Assembly: GCF_026013525.1 (NCBI RefSeq)
Contig: NZ_JAPDRA010000002.1
Location: forward strand, 1 to 64,000
Reading direction: 5' to 3'
Length of the DNA stretch: 64,000 nucleotides
Source: Sphingomonas canadensis
GTDB taxonomy: Bacteria; Pseudomonadota; Alphaproteobacteria; Sphingomonadales; Sphingomonadaceae
A program made the position numbers and the translations under genes. The notes beneath the pieces are model-generated. The model made no database searches and was not told the DNA's origin. It saw nothing but the letters and a program-made list of their open reading frames with translations. Shown here piece after piece: positions 36,902 to 47,182 of the stretch (positions within the stretch are counted from its first letter, which is position 1; the number at the start of each line of letters is the position of its first letter).

Positions 36902-36904
36902 CGA

Positions 36905-37717
36905 TCAGTCCCGCCGCTGGTACAGCATCGCGATGGCGCCGTAGCGCGTGTCGCGGCGGAGCAGCCGCTTGGCCAGCCCTTTCAGCCCGCCGCTCGTGCC
37001 CGGGGACTGCGCGGCCGGCCGGGCCGAAGGCAGGCTTCCCTCCGGCGGCAGGGTGAAGCCGCAGATCGGGCAGGGGATCGGGGTGTGGAACGGGTTGCCG
37101 CGCTTGCCCGCGTCGCGGCGGCGCTTCTCGGTCCAGTCCGGCACCAGCCAATAGCGCGCCATCGCACCCGACATCCGTTTGTCCACCGGCGCGAAGCCGT
37201 GCGGTTCCAGCAGGCTCGCCAGCATCGCATCGTCATAGCGGCGCATGTGATAGTCCGGATTGAACCGGGAGGTGCAGGAAGGGCAGCGGATCAGCGTGCC
37301 TTCCAGATCCTCTTCATAGGGCACGCTGATCAGCACATAGCGGGAGGCGACGCGCGCCAGCTCGCCCAGCCCGCGCTCATAGACGCCGAAGGGCAGGTGC
37401 TCGATCACCTCCAGGCAGGTCGCGATATCGAACGATCGATCCGCGAAGGGAAGGGCATCGATCGGGGCCTGGGACTTTTCGGCGCGCACGCATCGCAGGG
37501 CGGCTTCCGAACGGTCAACCGCGTGGATGGAGCCGAACGGCCGCCCGCTTGCCATCAGATAGTGGACGAAGGCGCCGTTCCCGCAGCCGACATCGATCAG
37601 CGATTGCGCGTCGCCCGGGATCAGCGAGGCGGTGGTGGCATAGCGATCATGCTCGCCCGCCAACGCTTCGTCGGTCCAGAAGTCAGGATTCTCGTAATAG
37701 GCGGTTTCGATGCTCAT
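36905..37717 (-). CDS. Class I SAM methyltransferase with zinc-ribbon-like segments
   Basis: A 270-residue protein. Motif I is SLIDVGCGNGAFVHYL, the acidic residue after strand 2 is in IHAVDRSEAA, and FDIATCLEVIEHLPFGVY is the post-II motif. Two Cys pairs (IRCPSCTS and IPCPICGF) may bind zinc. YEEDLEGTLIRCP is reminiscent of polysaccharide-locus methyltransferases. It might methylate a sugar of the repeat unit, but the target cannot be seen. The start at 37717 overlaps the flippase stop (ATGA). A much longer open frame upstream is not coding. Confidence 0.8.
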   Translation of the reverse strand: MSIETAYYENPDFWTDEALAGEHDRYATTASLIPGDAQSLIDVGCGNGAFVHYLMASGRPFGSIHAVDRSEAALRCVRAEKSQAPIDALPFADRSFDIATCLEVIEHLPFGVYERGLGELARVASRYVLISVPYEEDLEGTLIRCPSCTSRFNPDYHMRRYDDAMLASLLEPHGFAPVDKRMSGAMARYWLVPDWTEKRRRDAGKRGNPFHTPIPCPICGFTLPPEGSLPSARPAAQSPGTSGGLKGLAKRLLRRDTRYGAIAMLYQRRD

Positions 37718-38970
37718 CGAGCGCTCATGTCCTTTGCGAGCCTGTAGGAGATGATCAGATACCCGGCGTACAGCAGCATCTGAAAGACCGTGAGCGAAAC
37801 CACCATTGCAACGAAGCTGCCGAGCCAGGCACCCGTTCCCACCGCGGCGAGAGCGGACATCGCGTACATGGCCTGAAGTATCGCGTCCAGCCGCTGGCGG
37901 CCCGCGAGAAGCAGTATCACGCTCAGCGGACTTACGACGAACCGGGCGAAGACGACCGGCGACATGAGCTGAAGGTAGAAGCCGGCATCGTGCCATTTCG
38001 CGCCGAACACGAACGCGAAGAGCTGCGGCCCCGCTACCAGCAGCGGCAGCGTCACCAGCGCCCCCGCCAGGCACAGGCGCTTCAGCGTCGACCGGAACAG
38101 CGGCAGGATATCCTCGGGAGTGCTGTGCTGAGGCCCGACGGCGCTGCGGAACACCGATCCCATCGCGGATCCGATCACGCTGATCGGCATCGCCGCCACC
38201 CGCTGGCCCAGGCTGTACTGGCCAAGCGCCGCCGCGCTGAACAGCGCGGGCGTGACAAAGGCGACGAGCTGGGCGCCGAGATAGTTGAACACCTCGCTCG
38301 GGACCAGGTAGCGCGGGAAGCGCGCGTTGGCCTTCGCATGGGTCAGCACCGTCCCCGGGCGGAGGCGCCGGAGGTATCCGAAAAGCCCCAGGCGGAACCC
38401 CAGCATCGCCGCGAACAGCACCTGCCCGGCGACGAACCCGGCGATCAGCCCCATCTCGCCCCAATTGGCGAAGGCGAGCAGGATGCTGATCGCGGCGGCC
38501 GCAGCCGCCTGAAGCAGCCTGGCCGCGCTGATATCGGCGAAGCGCTTGATCTGGGTGGCCCAGGCGGTGAGCGCGGCGACGGCGCCGCCGCTTGCGGTGG
38601 CGGGCGCGAGCAGCAACATGAACAGGAAGGGATGGTCGGTTGCGGCGCCGGCGAGCAGGGCCGACAAAGGCAGCAGCGCCAGCAGGGCGATGCCCGCGGC
38701 CTGGGCGATGCAGAGCGAAAGCAGCGCCAGCTCCGCTGCCTCGTCCGCATCGCGCGCCAGGAACACCGCGCCATCATATTTACCGGTCGAGATCAGCGCG
38801 AGCAGGCCCGAAATGGCGAAGAACAGCGCGTATCCGCCGAATTCATGCGGCGAATAGAGCCGCGCCAGAACCAGCATCGAGAGGATGCCGATGGCCTGCG
38901 CGGCGGCGGTGCCGCCCATCAGCGTGCTGACCTGGCGCCAATAGCCGCCAACCGGCCGGGAGCTGGTCAT
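37714..38970 (-). CDS. wzx: Polysaccharide repeat-unit flippase (Wzx-like)
   Basis: A 418-residue membrane protein with about twelve hydrophobic helices. The start VGGYWRQVSTLMGGTAAAQAIG and the early LVLARLYSPHEFGGYALFFA segment are typical of the Wzx/oligosaccharide flippase family, as are VPSEVFNYLGAQLVAF and GQYSLGQRV in mid-protein. It would flip the lipid-linked repeat unit to the periplasm for the polymerase. It follows asnB after a 22-base gap. An open frame upstream to 39108 is noise. Confidence 0.87.
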   Translation of the reverse strand: MTSSRPVGGYWRQVSTLMGGTAAAQAIGILSMLVLARLYSPHEFGGYALFFAISGLLALISTGKYDGAVFLARDADEAAELALLSLCIAQAAGIALLALLPLSALLAGAATDHPFLFMLLLAPATASGGAVAALTAWATQIKRFADISAARLLQAAAAAAISILLAFANWGEMGLIAGFVAGQVLFAAMLGFRLGLFGYLRRLRPGTVLTHAKANARFPRYLVPSEVFNYLGAQLVAFVTPALFSAAALGQYSLGQRVAAMPISVIGSAMGSVFRSAVGPQHSTPEDILPLFRSTLKRLCLAGALVTLPLLVAGPQLFAFVFGAKWHDAGFYLQLMSPVVFARFVVSPLSVILLLAGRQRLDAILQAMYAMSALAAVGTGAWLGSFVAMVVSLTVFQMLLYAGYLIISYRLAKDMSAR

Positions 38971-38992
38971 GCGGTTAGCGCTGTTGTTTCGA

Positions 38993-40840
<1,848 letters not shown>

Positions 40841-40885
40841 TCCACGGCCTTCCTCCGCGCCACCGGTTTTGTCAACGCGCGACGG

Positions 40886-42181
40886 TCAGGCAGGCGCGAC
40901 GGTGGTCACCGTGCCGCTGGAGCCGCGCCATTTGAGCGCGCCGTTCTCAACGAACAGGATGCCGCCGCCGGACGGGTCGCTCGACGGGACGGTGGTGGCG
41001 TCGGCGATGAAGATGCACTTCACGCCGCCGCCGAACGACGTGCCGTTGATCCCCACGTTCAGATTGGCGAGCAGGCGCATGATCTCGCTAGAGGCGTTGA
41101 CGCGGAACGAGAGATAGTGACCGCTGCCGCCCGTCGCGCCGAGATAGACTTCGCCGGTGTTCAGGTTGTGCGCGAGCTTCGAGAATACGGTGTTGGTGGA
41201 ATTGGCGAATTCCAGCGCCGGGGTGCCCGAACTCGTGCTGCTCTGAAGCCGCGCGGCGGGATTGGTGGTGCCCGTAATCGTCGCGCGCACCTTGTCGAAC
41301 CGGTAGCGGGTGGTGCCGCCGATCTTCAGGTCCGCCAGCGCCGATGCGGCGTTGCTGGCGGTATCGGTGATATCGACATCGATCGCGGCGGGCGTGCCGC
41401 TGGTGTTCCATTCGCCCGTCACCGTGATCGCAGGCGTCGCGCCCGATCCCGTGACCGAATAGCCGGTGACGGCGATCGCGCCCGCGTCCGCGTCCGGGGC
41501 CAGCGCCAGCGAGCCCAGCGATGCGGCCGGCGCCTCGATCGTGCCGGTGCCGTCCACCTTGGCCAGCGTGGTCCAGGTGGTTGTGCCGGAATCATAGGTG
41601 CCGAAATGGACGATGTCGTCCGCGGGATCGACCACCGAGAAGGACACCACCGGGCTGGCGCGCGTGCCCGGCTGGCCGCTGTTGTTGAAATCGATCGTAC
41701 GGCCGGTGGAGGAGCCGGCCTCATAGCCGATCACCGAAAGCCGCGTGGCGCCCAGCCCTTCCCATTCGAAGCGGGCATTCTGCGCGATCATCGTCATCGT
41801 CGCCGCGCTTTCGAGCGAGAAGCGATTGGTGCCCATGCCGCGCAGCACCGCGGCATCGCCGATGGCGGCGGCGTTCTCCCAATAATAGCGCATCACCTGG
41901 GCCGGACGGCCGGTGCTGGGGCTGGTCAGCGAGGTGAGCGCCATTTCGCCTGCGTTGCCGGCGCGTACCATACCGCCCAGCGAGGTTCCCGCCGCGTTGC
42001 TGATGACGATCTCGCCATCCTTCACAACCTTGAAGATCGTGTCGCCGCCCGAGGTGAACTCAAGGAACTTCGACGCGGCGGAGGAGGCCGTGTCCGTCAC
42101 GTTCACCTTGATTCCGCCGAATACGCTTCCCGCGTCGTTCCATTCCTCGCCGTTGAGGGTGAGGATGTCGAATCCTGCCAT
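40886..42181 (-). CDS. Phage tail-fibre-like repeat protein (orphan)
   Basis: A 431-residue beta-rich protein with no signal peptide or membrane helix. Two internal repeats, about residues 10-65 and 254-305, share the pattern W-N-x2-G...T-D-T-A-S-x-A-A-S...G-G-x-T. The tail (DPSGGGILFVENGALKW, RGSSGTVTTVAPA) closely resembles C-terminal ends of phage tail-fibre or capsid-decorating proteins. No other phage gene is nearby, and the base composition matches its neighbours. It lies between asnB and galU and has its own AGGAGA RBS with a strong hairpin just upstream. Its role is unknown: a captured phage receptor-binding protein, a surface adhesin, or a polymer-binding protein. Confidence 0.78.
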   Translation of the reverse strand: MAGFDILTLNGEEWNDAGSVFGGIKVNVTDTASSAASKFLEFTSGGDTIFKVVKDGEIVISNAAGTSLGGMVRAGNAGEMALTSLTSPSTGRPAQVMRYYWENAAAIGDAAVLRGMGTNRFSLESAATMTMIAQNARFEWEGLGATRLSVIGYEAGSSTGRTIDFNNSGQPGTRASPVVSFSVVDPADDIVHFGTYDSGTTTWTTLAKVDGTGTIEAPAASLGSLALAPDADAGAIAVTGYSVTGSGATPAITVTGEWNTSGTPAAIDVDITDTASNAASALADLKIGGTTRYRFDKVRATITGTTNPAARLQSSTSSGTPALEFANSTNTVFSKLAHNLNTGEVYLGATGGSGHYLSFRVNASSEIMRLLANLNVGINGTSFGGGVKCIFIADATTVPSSDPSGGGILFVENGALKWRGSSGTVTTVAPA

Positions 42182-42197
42182 GCTATTCTCTCCTGAT

Positions 42198-42232
42198 CTT
42201 CGGGGACGGGTTCGAATGTCCCGGCCCCGAAG
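42198..42232 (-). promoter_or_regulatory. Leader hairpin before the fibre-like gene
   Basis: CTTCGGGG (42198-42205) pairs with CCCCGAAG (42225-42232), and inside it GGG pairs with CCC. The stem ends three bases before the AGGAGA ribosome-binding site (42189-42194). In the transcript it would be adjacent to, but not cover, the RBS, so it could stabilise the mRNA or bind a regulator. Confidence 0.5.
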
Positions 42233-42353
42233 CTAGGAGCTATCGCTTTCCCTGACATTTCAATATCCGTGCAGGTAATCGCGCCGTTTGCCACATTGTA
42301 TTGCACCGCAGCGAAGCGCCGTATATCCAGCGGACCACAACGAAGGGGTCAGC

Positions 42354-43220
42354 ATGTCGATCAAACCGCTGCGCAAGGCAGTGTTCCCGGTCGGGGGACT
42401 GGGAACGCGATTTCTTCCCGCGACCAAGGCGATTCCCAAGGAGATGCTGCCGGTGGTGGACCGGCCGTTGATCCAATATGCCGTCGATGAGGCGATCGAG
42501 GCGGGGATCGAGCAGATGATCTTCGTCACCGGCCGCGGCAAGAGCGCGATCGAGGACCATTTCGACATCTCCTACGAGCTCGAGCACACCATGTCCTCGC
42601 GCGGGAAATCGCTCGCGGTGCTCGACGGATCGCGGCTGAAGCCGGGCAACGTCGCCTATGTGCGCCAGCAGGAGCCGATGGGGCTGGGCCATGCCGTGTG
42701 GTGCGCGCGCGACATCGTGGGCGACGAGCCCTTTGCGGTGCTGCTGGCGGACGATTTCATGGTCGGCCAGCCGGGCTGCCTGAAGCAGATGGTCGAGGCC
42801 TATAACAAGACCGGCGGCAACATGATCTGCGCCCAGGAAGTCGCCTGGGACCAGACCGACAAATATGGCGTCATCACCCCCGGCACGCGCGACGGCGCGC
42901 TGACCGAGGTGAAGGGCCTGGTCGAAAAGCCCAAGGCGGGCACGGCGCCGTCGAACCTGGCGGTGATCGGCCGCTACATCCTCCAGCCCGAGGTGATGCG
43001 CGTGCTGGAAGGGCAGGAGAAGGGCGCGGGCGGCGAGATCCAGCTCACCGACGCGATGGCGCGGATGATCGGCGACCAGCCGTTCCACGGCGTCACCTTC
43101 GCGGGCACGCGCTATGATTGCGGCGACAAGGCGGGCTTCATCCACGCCAACATCGCGATGGCGCTGGGCCGTGAGGACATCGGGCCTTCGGTGCGCGAGT
43201 TCCTGACCACGCTGGGGTGA
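42354..43220 (+). CDS. galU: UTP-glucose-1-phosphate uridylyltransferase
   Basis: A 288-residue protein: RKAVFPVGGLGTRFLPATKA (nucleotide-binding start), PKEMLPVVDRPLIQYAVDE, QQEPMGLGHAVWCARD and FAVLLADDFMVG (metal site), VEKPKAGTAPSNLAVIGRYI. It makes UDP-glucose from UTP and glucose-1-phosphate and so supplies both the polysaccharide and Ugd. GAAGGGG eight bases before ATG 42354 fixes the start. It is transcribed divergently from the fibre-like gene. Confidence 0.95.
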   Translation: MSIKPLRKAVFPVGGLGTRFLPATKAIPKEMLPVVDRPLIQYAVDEAIEAGIEQMIFVTGRGKSAIEDHFDISYELEHTMSSRGKSLAVLDGSRLKPGNVAYVRQQEPMGLGHAVWCARDIVGDEPFAVLLADDFMVGQPGCLKQMVEAYNKTGGNMICAQEVAWDQTDKYGVITPGTRDGALTEVKGLVEKPKAGTAPSNLAVIGRYILQPEVMRVLEGQEKGAGGEIQLTDAMARMIGDQPFHGVTFAGTRYDCGDKAGFIHANIAMALGREDIGPSVREFLTTLG

Positions 43221-43258
43221 GGGCAGGGGGCTCCGGTGCCGCCGGAACAGGACAGACT

Positions 43259-43618
43259 CTAGACGCTGTCCAGCCGGTCGTCGTCCAGCGTCGCTAGCAG
43301 GCCCATCAGTCCCCCGGTCTCGAATCCGGGGGGCAGGTCGCGCTCTGCCAGTCCGGCCAGCGCGAGCCCGGTCTGGCAGGCGATCAGCGCCACGCCCGCC
43401 TCCGCCGCGGTGGCGATAAGCCCGGCGCGATCGGGAAGCCCGTGCGCGGCCAGCAGCGCGGCGTCCGGGTCCGCGCCGGGCGCGAGCAGCGGCACCGCGG
43501 CCTCATGGACGAACAGCCGCGTGCGCCCGCCCAGCGCGGCATGGGCGCAGGCCAGCGTCAGCGCCGATCGCAGCCGGCCGGCGTCGGCGCCCGCGACCAG
43601 GATCGTCAGCCCGCGCAT
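43259..43618 (-). CDS. DsrE/DsrF-like small protein
   Basis: A 119-residue protein resembling the DsrE family: TILVAGADAGRLRSALTLA, LGGRTRLFVHEAAVPLL, AAEAGVALIACQTGLALAGL. A single Cys in IACQTG is where DsrE/TusD-like proteins carry a sulphur-handling or structural residue. Its start lies inside the end of moeB (13-base overlap), suggesting a functional link to MoeB-type sulphur or cofactor chemistry. The family assignment is moderate. Confidence 0.62.
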   Translation of the reverse strand: MRGLTILVAGADAGRLRSALTLACAHAALGGRTRLFVHEAAVPLLAPGADPDAALLAAHGLPDRAGLIATAAEAGVALIACQTGLALAGLAERDLPPGFETGGLMGLLATLDDDRLDSV

Positions 43619-44364
43619 GCGAAGCAGCCGGGGTCTTTGGGCAGCGTCAGCGTGCGGAAGCGCAGCGACAGCGCGTCGGCGAGCAGCAGCTTGCCCGCGC
43701 TGTCTTCACCGAAGGGCACCAGCGCGCGGATCGTCTCCAGCGCGGCCAGGCTGCCCATCATGCCGGTGAGCGCGCCCAGCACGCCCTGTTCGGAACAGCT
43801 CACGCCTTCGCGCTGCGGATCGCTGCCGACGAAGCAGCGGTAGCAGGGCTTGTCCTTCTCCCAGCCGCGGAACACGCCGAGCTGTCCCTCGAACTCGGCG
43901 ACCGCGGCGGAGACGAGAGGGATGCGCAGCCGGTGCGCGGCGTCGGCCACCGCCAGCCGGGTATCGAAATTGTCGCTGCCGTCCAGGATCACGTCCGGCG
44001 CGGCCTGTGCCAGCAGCTCGCGCGCATTCTCGCGGGTGATGCGCCGGGCGATGCCGGTGAAGGCGACGCCGGGGTTCAGCCGCGCCACCGCATCGGCCGC
44101 CGCCTCCACCTTCGGCCGCCCGATCTCGCGCGTGGCGTAGAGCGTCTGGCGCTGGAGGTTGGAGAGCGCGACCCGATCGTCGTCGATCGCGGTCAACCGG
44201 CCAAGGCCCGCGGCGGCAAGATACTGGATCGCGGGCGATCCGATGCCGCCCGCGCCGATCAGCAGCGCATGGCATTCGGTGAGGTGGGCCTGGCCGCTGC
44301 CGCCGATCTCGCGCAGCACGATATGCCGCGCATAGCGGTCGAGCTCATCGTCGGTCAGCGTCAT
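43606..44364 (-). CDS. moeB: HesA/MoeB/ThiF-family adenylyltransferase
   Basis: A 252-residue E1-like enzyme: LDRYARHIVLREIGGSGQ, LLIGAGGIGSPAIQYLAAAG (nucleotide loop), DDDRVALSNLQRQTLY, DGSDNFDTRLAVAD, and zinc-binding Cys pairs in KPCYRCF and GCFACAG. It adenylates the C-terminus of MoaD- or ThiS-like proteins for molybdopterin or thiamin synthesis. The 44364 start overlaps the preceding gene's stop by four bases. Confidence 0.9.
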   Translation of the reverse strand: MTLTDDELDRYARHIVLREIGGSGQAHLTECHALLIGAGGIGSPAIQYLAAAGLGRLTAIDDDRVALSNLQRQTLYATREIGRPKVEAAADAVARLNPGVAFTGIARRITRENARELLAQAAPDVILDGSDNFDTRLAVADAAHRLRIPLVSAAVAEFEGQLGVFRGWEKDKPCYRCFVGSDPQREGVSCSEQGVLGALTGMMGSLAALETIRALVPFGEDSAGKLLLADALSLRFRTLTLPKDPGCFACAG

Positions 44365-44738
44365 CGCTGCCAGGAGAAGGTCAAGCTCGTCTTGTACCAT
44401 AGCGGATTGTCACCCACCCGCGGCAGCATGTTGCCCCGGGCAAAGCCGGCGGCGAGCCCCGCGGCATATTGCTCCACCGTCGGGCAGTTGATCGCGCGCG
44501 GTATCGCGGTGCGCAACTCGCCCGATCCGTCGATCAGCATCGCGACGTCCACGGTCAGGCTGCCGCGGCGCGCCGTGCCCTGAACCTTGCAGTGGCGCGA
44601 GACGGCCTCGCGTCCCACGAAGGCGTTCATCGCGGGGGTGATCGCCGGCGGCGAACGCAGCGGCAGGACCGGAAGCGCGTTCCAGTCGATCGGGCCGATC
44701 TGCAGCGCCGCGGCCAGGGTGATCGCGACAAGGCTCAC
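44361..44738 (-). CDS. Small secreted protein of unknown function
   Basis: A 125-residue protein with a short hydrophobic N-terminus ([15 protein letters not shown]) that may be a signal peptide. [28 protein letters not shown] and [23 protein letters not shown] follow; two Cys could form a disulphide. The beta-strand pattern recalls TonB-C-like or periplasmic sandwich domains, without a confident match. It overlaps dut and moeB by four bases at each end, so it is translated with them. Confidence 0.65.
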   Translation of the reverse strand: MSLVAITLAAALQIGPIDWNALPVLPLRSPPAITPAMNAFVGREAVSRHCKVQGTARRGSLTVDVAMLIDGSGELRTAIPRAINCPTVEQYAAGLAAGFARGNMLPRVGDNPLWYKTSLTFSWQR

Positions 44739-45181
44739 CGGCCGGTGGACCCGAATCCGCCCGCGCCCCGCGCGGTCTCGTCCAGCGAGGCCGTTTCCTC
44801 CAGCTCGGCGCGCTGGACGGGGGCGGGGACGAGCTGGGCGATGCGATCGCCGCGGGCGATGACGAACGGGTCGGCGCCCAGGTTCGCCAGGATCACCTTC
44901 ACCTCGCCGCGATAGTCGCTGTCGATGGTGCCGGGGGTGTTGAGGCAGGTCACGCCATGCTTCAGCGCCAGGCCCGAACGCGGGCGCACCTGCACCTCAA
45001 AGCCTTCGGGAATCGCCATGGCGAAGCCGGTGGCGACCGCGTGGCGCGCGCCCGGCGCGATCGTCAGGTCCTCCGCCGCGACCACGTCCATCCCCGCCGC
45101 CCCGGCGGTGGCATAGGCGGGCAGCGGCAGCCCCTCGCCATGCGGCAGGCGCAGGATCGCGATACGGATCGGGGGCAGCAT
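44735..45181 (-). CDS. dut: Deoxyuridine 5'-triphosphate nucleotidohydrolase
   Basis: A 148-residue dUTPase with the five family motifs: [11 protein letters not shown] (1), [13 protein letters not shown] (2), [15 protein letters not shown] (3), [10 protein letters not shown] (4) and the Gly-rich [12 protein letters not shown] (5). It hydrolyses dUTP to dUMP and pyrophosphate. The ATG at 45181 overlaps the hydrolase stop (TGATG); the TTG one codon earlier is less likely. Confidence 0.95.
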   Translation of the reverse strand: MLPPIRIAILRLPHGEGLPLPAYATAGAAGMDVVAAEDLTIAPGARHAVATGFAMAIPEGFEVQVRPRSGLALKHGVTCLNTPGTIDSDYRGEVKVILANLGADPFVIARGDRIAQLVPAPVQRAELEETASLDETARGAGGFGSTGR

Positions 45182-46014
45182 CAACGCTTCTCCGGCAGGC
45201 TGGCGGCAAGGCGGACGGTGGCGGCCAGCACCTCCGGATCGCCGAGCAGGTCGTGGCCCTTGCCGGGCAGGATTCGATAATCGGTCGCCACGCCGCGCAG
45301 CACCAGCGATTCGGCATAGGCGCGCGCGAAGCGGACCGGGATGAGCGGATCATCGGCGCCGACCAGCACCGCGGCGCGCAAGGCGGGTGATACGCCGCCC
45401 GCCGTCTTGAGCGGGTCCAGGCTGGCGGTGGCCGCCGACCAGGCCTTGTTCCCGGTGCGCTTCGCCATGTGCGCGCGCCATTCGGGCAGCGAGCAGGGGC
45501 AGCCCGCCAGCACGATACCGTCCACCAGCGCGGGATGCAGCCCGGCCAGGTTGGCGGCGATCGCCGCGCCGCCATCGTCGCCCACCAGCACGACGCGCGC
45601 GCGCGGATAGGCGGCGCGCAGGCGGGCGATGGTGCGCTCGACATCGGCGAGCCGGGGCGCGTCATAGCTGTCGCCGGTGGCATTGCCGGGATCTCCGGGG
45701 GATTTGTTGCCCTTCGCGTCCGAATAGCCGGGGCGAAGGATCGTCACCGCGGCGCTATCCGGCACCGCCTGCTGCGAGGCGGCGGCGAAGGCGAGTTCGT
45801 CGCCGCGCGTGCCCGGGGCGGCATCGCCGTGCAGCACCACCACCAGCGTGCGCACGCGGCGCGGCGCCAGCGTGCGGAAGGTCTCGACATGGAGCCTGAG
45901 GCCCGGCGCTGGACGGGGCGCGCCGGGGCCGGCCGGGCCGCCGGCGTGGGGCGCGCAGCCCGCCAGCGCCAGCCCGGCGGCGAACAGGGGGAGGGCGATC
46001 AGCCTAGAGCGCAT
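45181..46014 (-). CDS. Lipoprotein alpha/beta hydrolase with Asp nucleophile elbow
   Basis: A 277-residue protein with a lipoprotein signal peptide (LALAGC, Cys20). The alpha/beta-hydrolase core has [13 protein letters not shown] (oxyanion region), the nucleophile elbow [18 protein letters not shown] and the His in [10 protein letters not shown]. The elbow reads G-D-D-G-G-A, so the central residue is Asp rather than Ser, as in epoxide hydrolases and haloalkane dehalogenases. A Cys pair ([10 protein letters not shown]) is unusual. It lies in a tight operon between coaBC and dut. Substrate unknown. Confidence 0.72.
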   Translation of the reverse strand: MRSRLIALPLFAAGLALAGCAPHAGGPAGPGAPRPAPGLRLHVETFRTLAPRRVRTLVVVLHGDAAPGTRGDELAFAAASQQAVPDSAAVTILRPGYSDAKGNKSPGDPGNATGDSYDAPRLADVERTIARLRAAYPRARVVLVGDDGGAAIAANLAGLHPALVDGIVLAGCPCSLPEWRAHMAKRTGNKAWSAATASLDPLKTAGGVSPALRAAVLVGADDPLIPVRFARAYAESLVLRGVATDYRILPGKGHDLLGDPEVLAATVRLAASLPEKR

Positions 46015-47182
46015 CGGCGATCCGCTCCGCCAGCCGTGCCGCCACCTGATCCTTGGGCATGCGATCCCAATGCTCGACTCCCTGCGCGGTGACGATATGG
46101 ACGCTGTTGTCGTCGCCGCCCATCACGTCGCCGGAAACGTCGTTGGCGACGATCCAGTCGGCGCCCTTGCGTGCCCGCTTGGCGATGGCGTGCTCGATCA
46201 TGTCCCCGGTCTCCGCCGCGAATCCTATCACAAGCGGCGGGCGGCGGGCATCCCCGGCGATCGTTGCCAGGATGTCGGGGTTCTCGGTCAGCGTCAGCAT
46301 GGGCGGCCCCTTGCCGTCCTTCTTGATCTTCTGGCCGGTCGCCTCGGTCCGCCAGTCGGCGACGGCGGCGACCATCACCGCGGCGTCGGCGGGCAGCGCG
46401 GCGGCGGCAGCGGCGGCCATCTCGCGCGCGGTCTCCACATCGACGCGCGTTACGCCCGGCGGTGTCGCCAGCGCCACCGGTCCGGCCACCAGCGTAACCC
46501 GCGCGCCCAGAGCGGCCAGCGCCCCGGCGATCGCGAAGCCCTGCTTCCCCGACGATCGGTTCGCGATGTAGCGCACCGGATCGATCGGCTCATGCGTCGG
46601 CCCAGCGGTGACAAGGATGTGGCGGCCCGCGAGCCTGCCCTGCGCGGGACGTCCATGCGACTGGATCGCGGCCAGGATCGCCTCGGGCTCCGGCAGGCGG
46701 CCGGGGCCGTATTCGCCGCAGGCCATCGGCCCCGCGTCCGGCTCCAGCACGGTCACACCGTCGGCGCGCAGCCGGGCGACGTTGCGGCGGGTGGCGGCGT
46801 GCTGCCACATCCGCACGTTCATCGCGGGGGCGGCCAGCACCGGCTTGTCGGTGGCGAGCAGCAGCGTGGTCGCCAGATCGTCGGCGATGCCCGCCGCCAT
46901 CCTGGCCAGCAGATCGGCGGTCGCGGGGGCGACGACGATCAGATCCGCCTCGCGGCTGAGCTGGATATGGCCCATCTCGGCCTCGTCCTTCAGGTCCCAC
47001 AGCGTGGTGAAGACCTGGTTCTCGCTCAGCGCCGCCAGCGTCATCGGGGTGACGAAATGGGAGCCGCCATCGGTCAGCACGCATTTCACCGCGATCCCGG
47101 CCTTGCGGCACAGGCGCACCAGCTCGCACGCCTTGTAGGCCGCGATGCCGCCGCCGACGATCAGGAGGATGCGCTGGATCAC
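46004..47182 (-). CDS. coaBC: Bifunctional phosphopantothenoylcysteine decarboxylase/phosphopantothenate-cysteine ligase
   Basis: A 392-residue protein. The N-terminal FMN decarboxylase has LLIVGGGIAAYKACELVR, VAPATADLLARMAAGIADD and APAMNVRMWQHAA. The C-terminal ligase has VTAGPTHEPIDPVRYIANRSSGKQG, KIKKDGKGPPML and ANDVSGDVMGGDDN. It makes 4'-phosphopantetheine for coenzyme A. The GTG start at 47182 overlaps the membrane-protein stop (GTGA), and its end overlaps the hydrolase start by about eleven bases. Confidence 0.95.
   Translation of the reverse strand: MIQRILLIVGGGIAAYKACELVRLCRKAGIAVKCVLTDGGSHFVTPMTLAALSENQVFTTLWDLKDEAEMGHIQLSREADLIVVAPATADLLARMAAGIADDLATTLLLATDKPVLAAPAMNVRMWQHAATRRNVARLRADGVTVLEPDAGPMACGEYGPGRLPEPEAILAAIQSHGRPAQGRLAGRHILVTAGPTHEPIDPVRYIANRSSGKQGFAIAGALAALGARVTLVAGPVALATPPGVTRVDVETAREMAAAAAAALPADAAVMVAAVADWRTEATGQKIKKDGKGPPMLTLTENPDILATIAGDARRPPLVIGFAAETGDMIEHAIAKRARKGADWIVANDVSGDVMGGDDNSVHIVTAQGVEHWDRMPKDQVAARLAERIADAL

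Noticed and set aside
40886-42181. A prophage or gene-transfer-agent region.
   Set aside because: Only one fibre-like gene is present; there is no terminase, portal, capsid, integrase or tRNA-flanked att site nearby.
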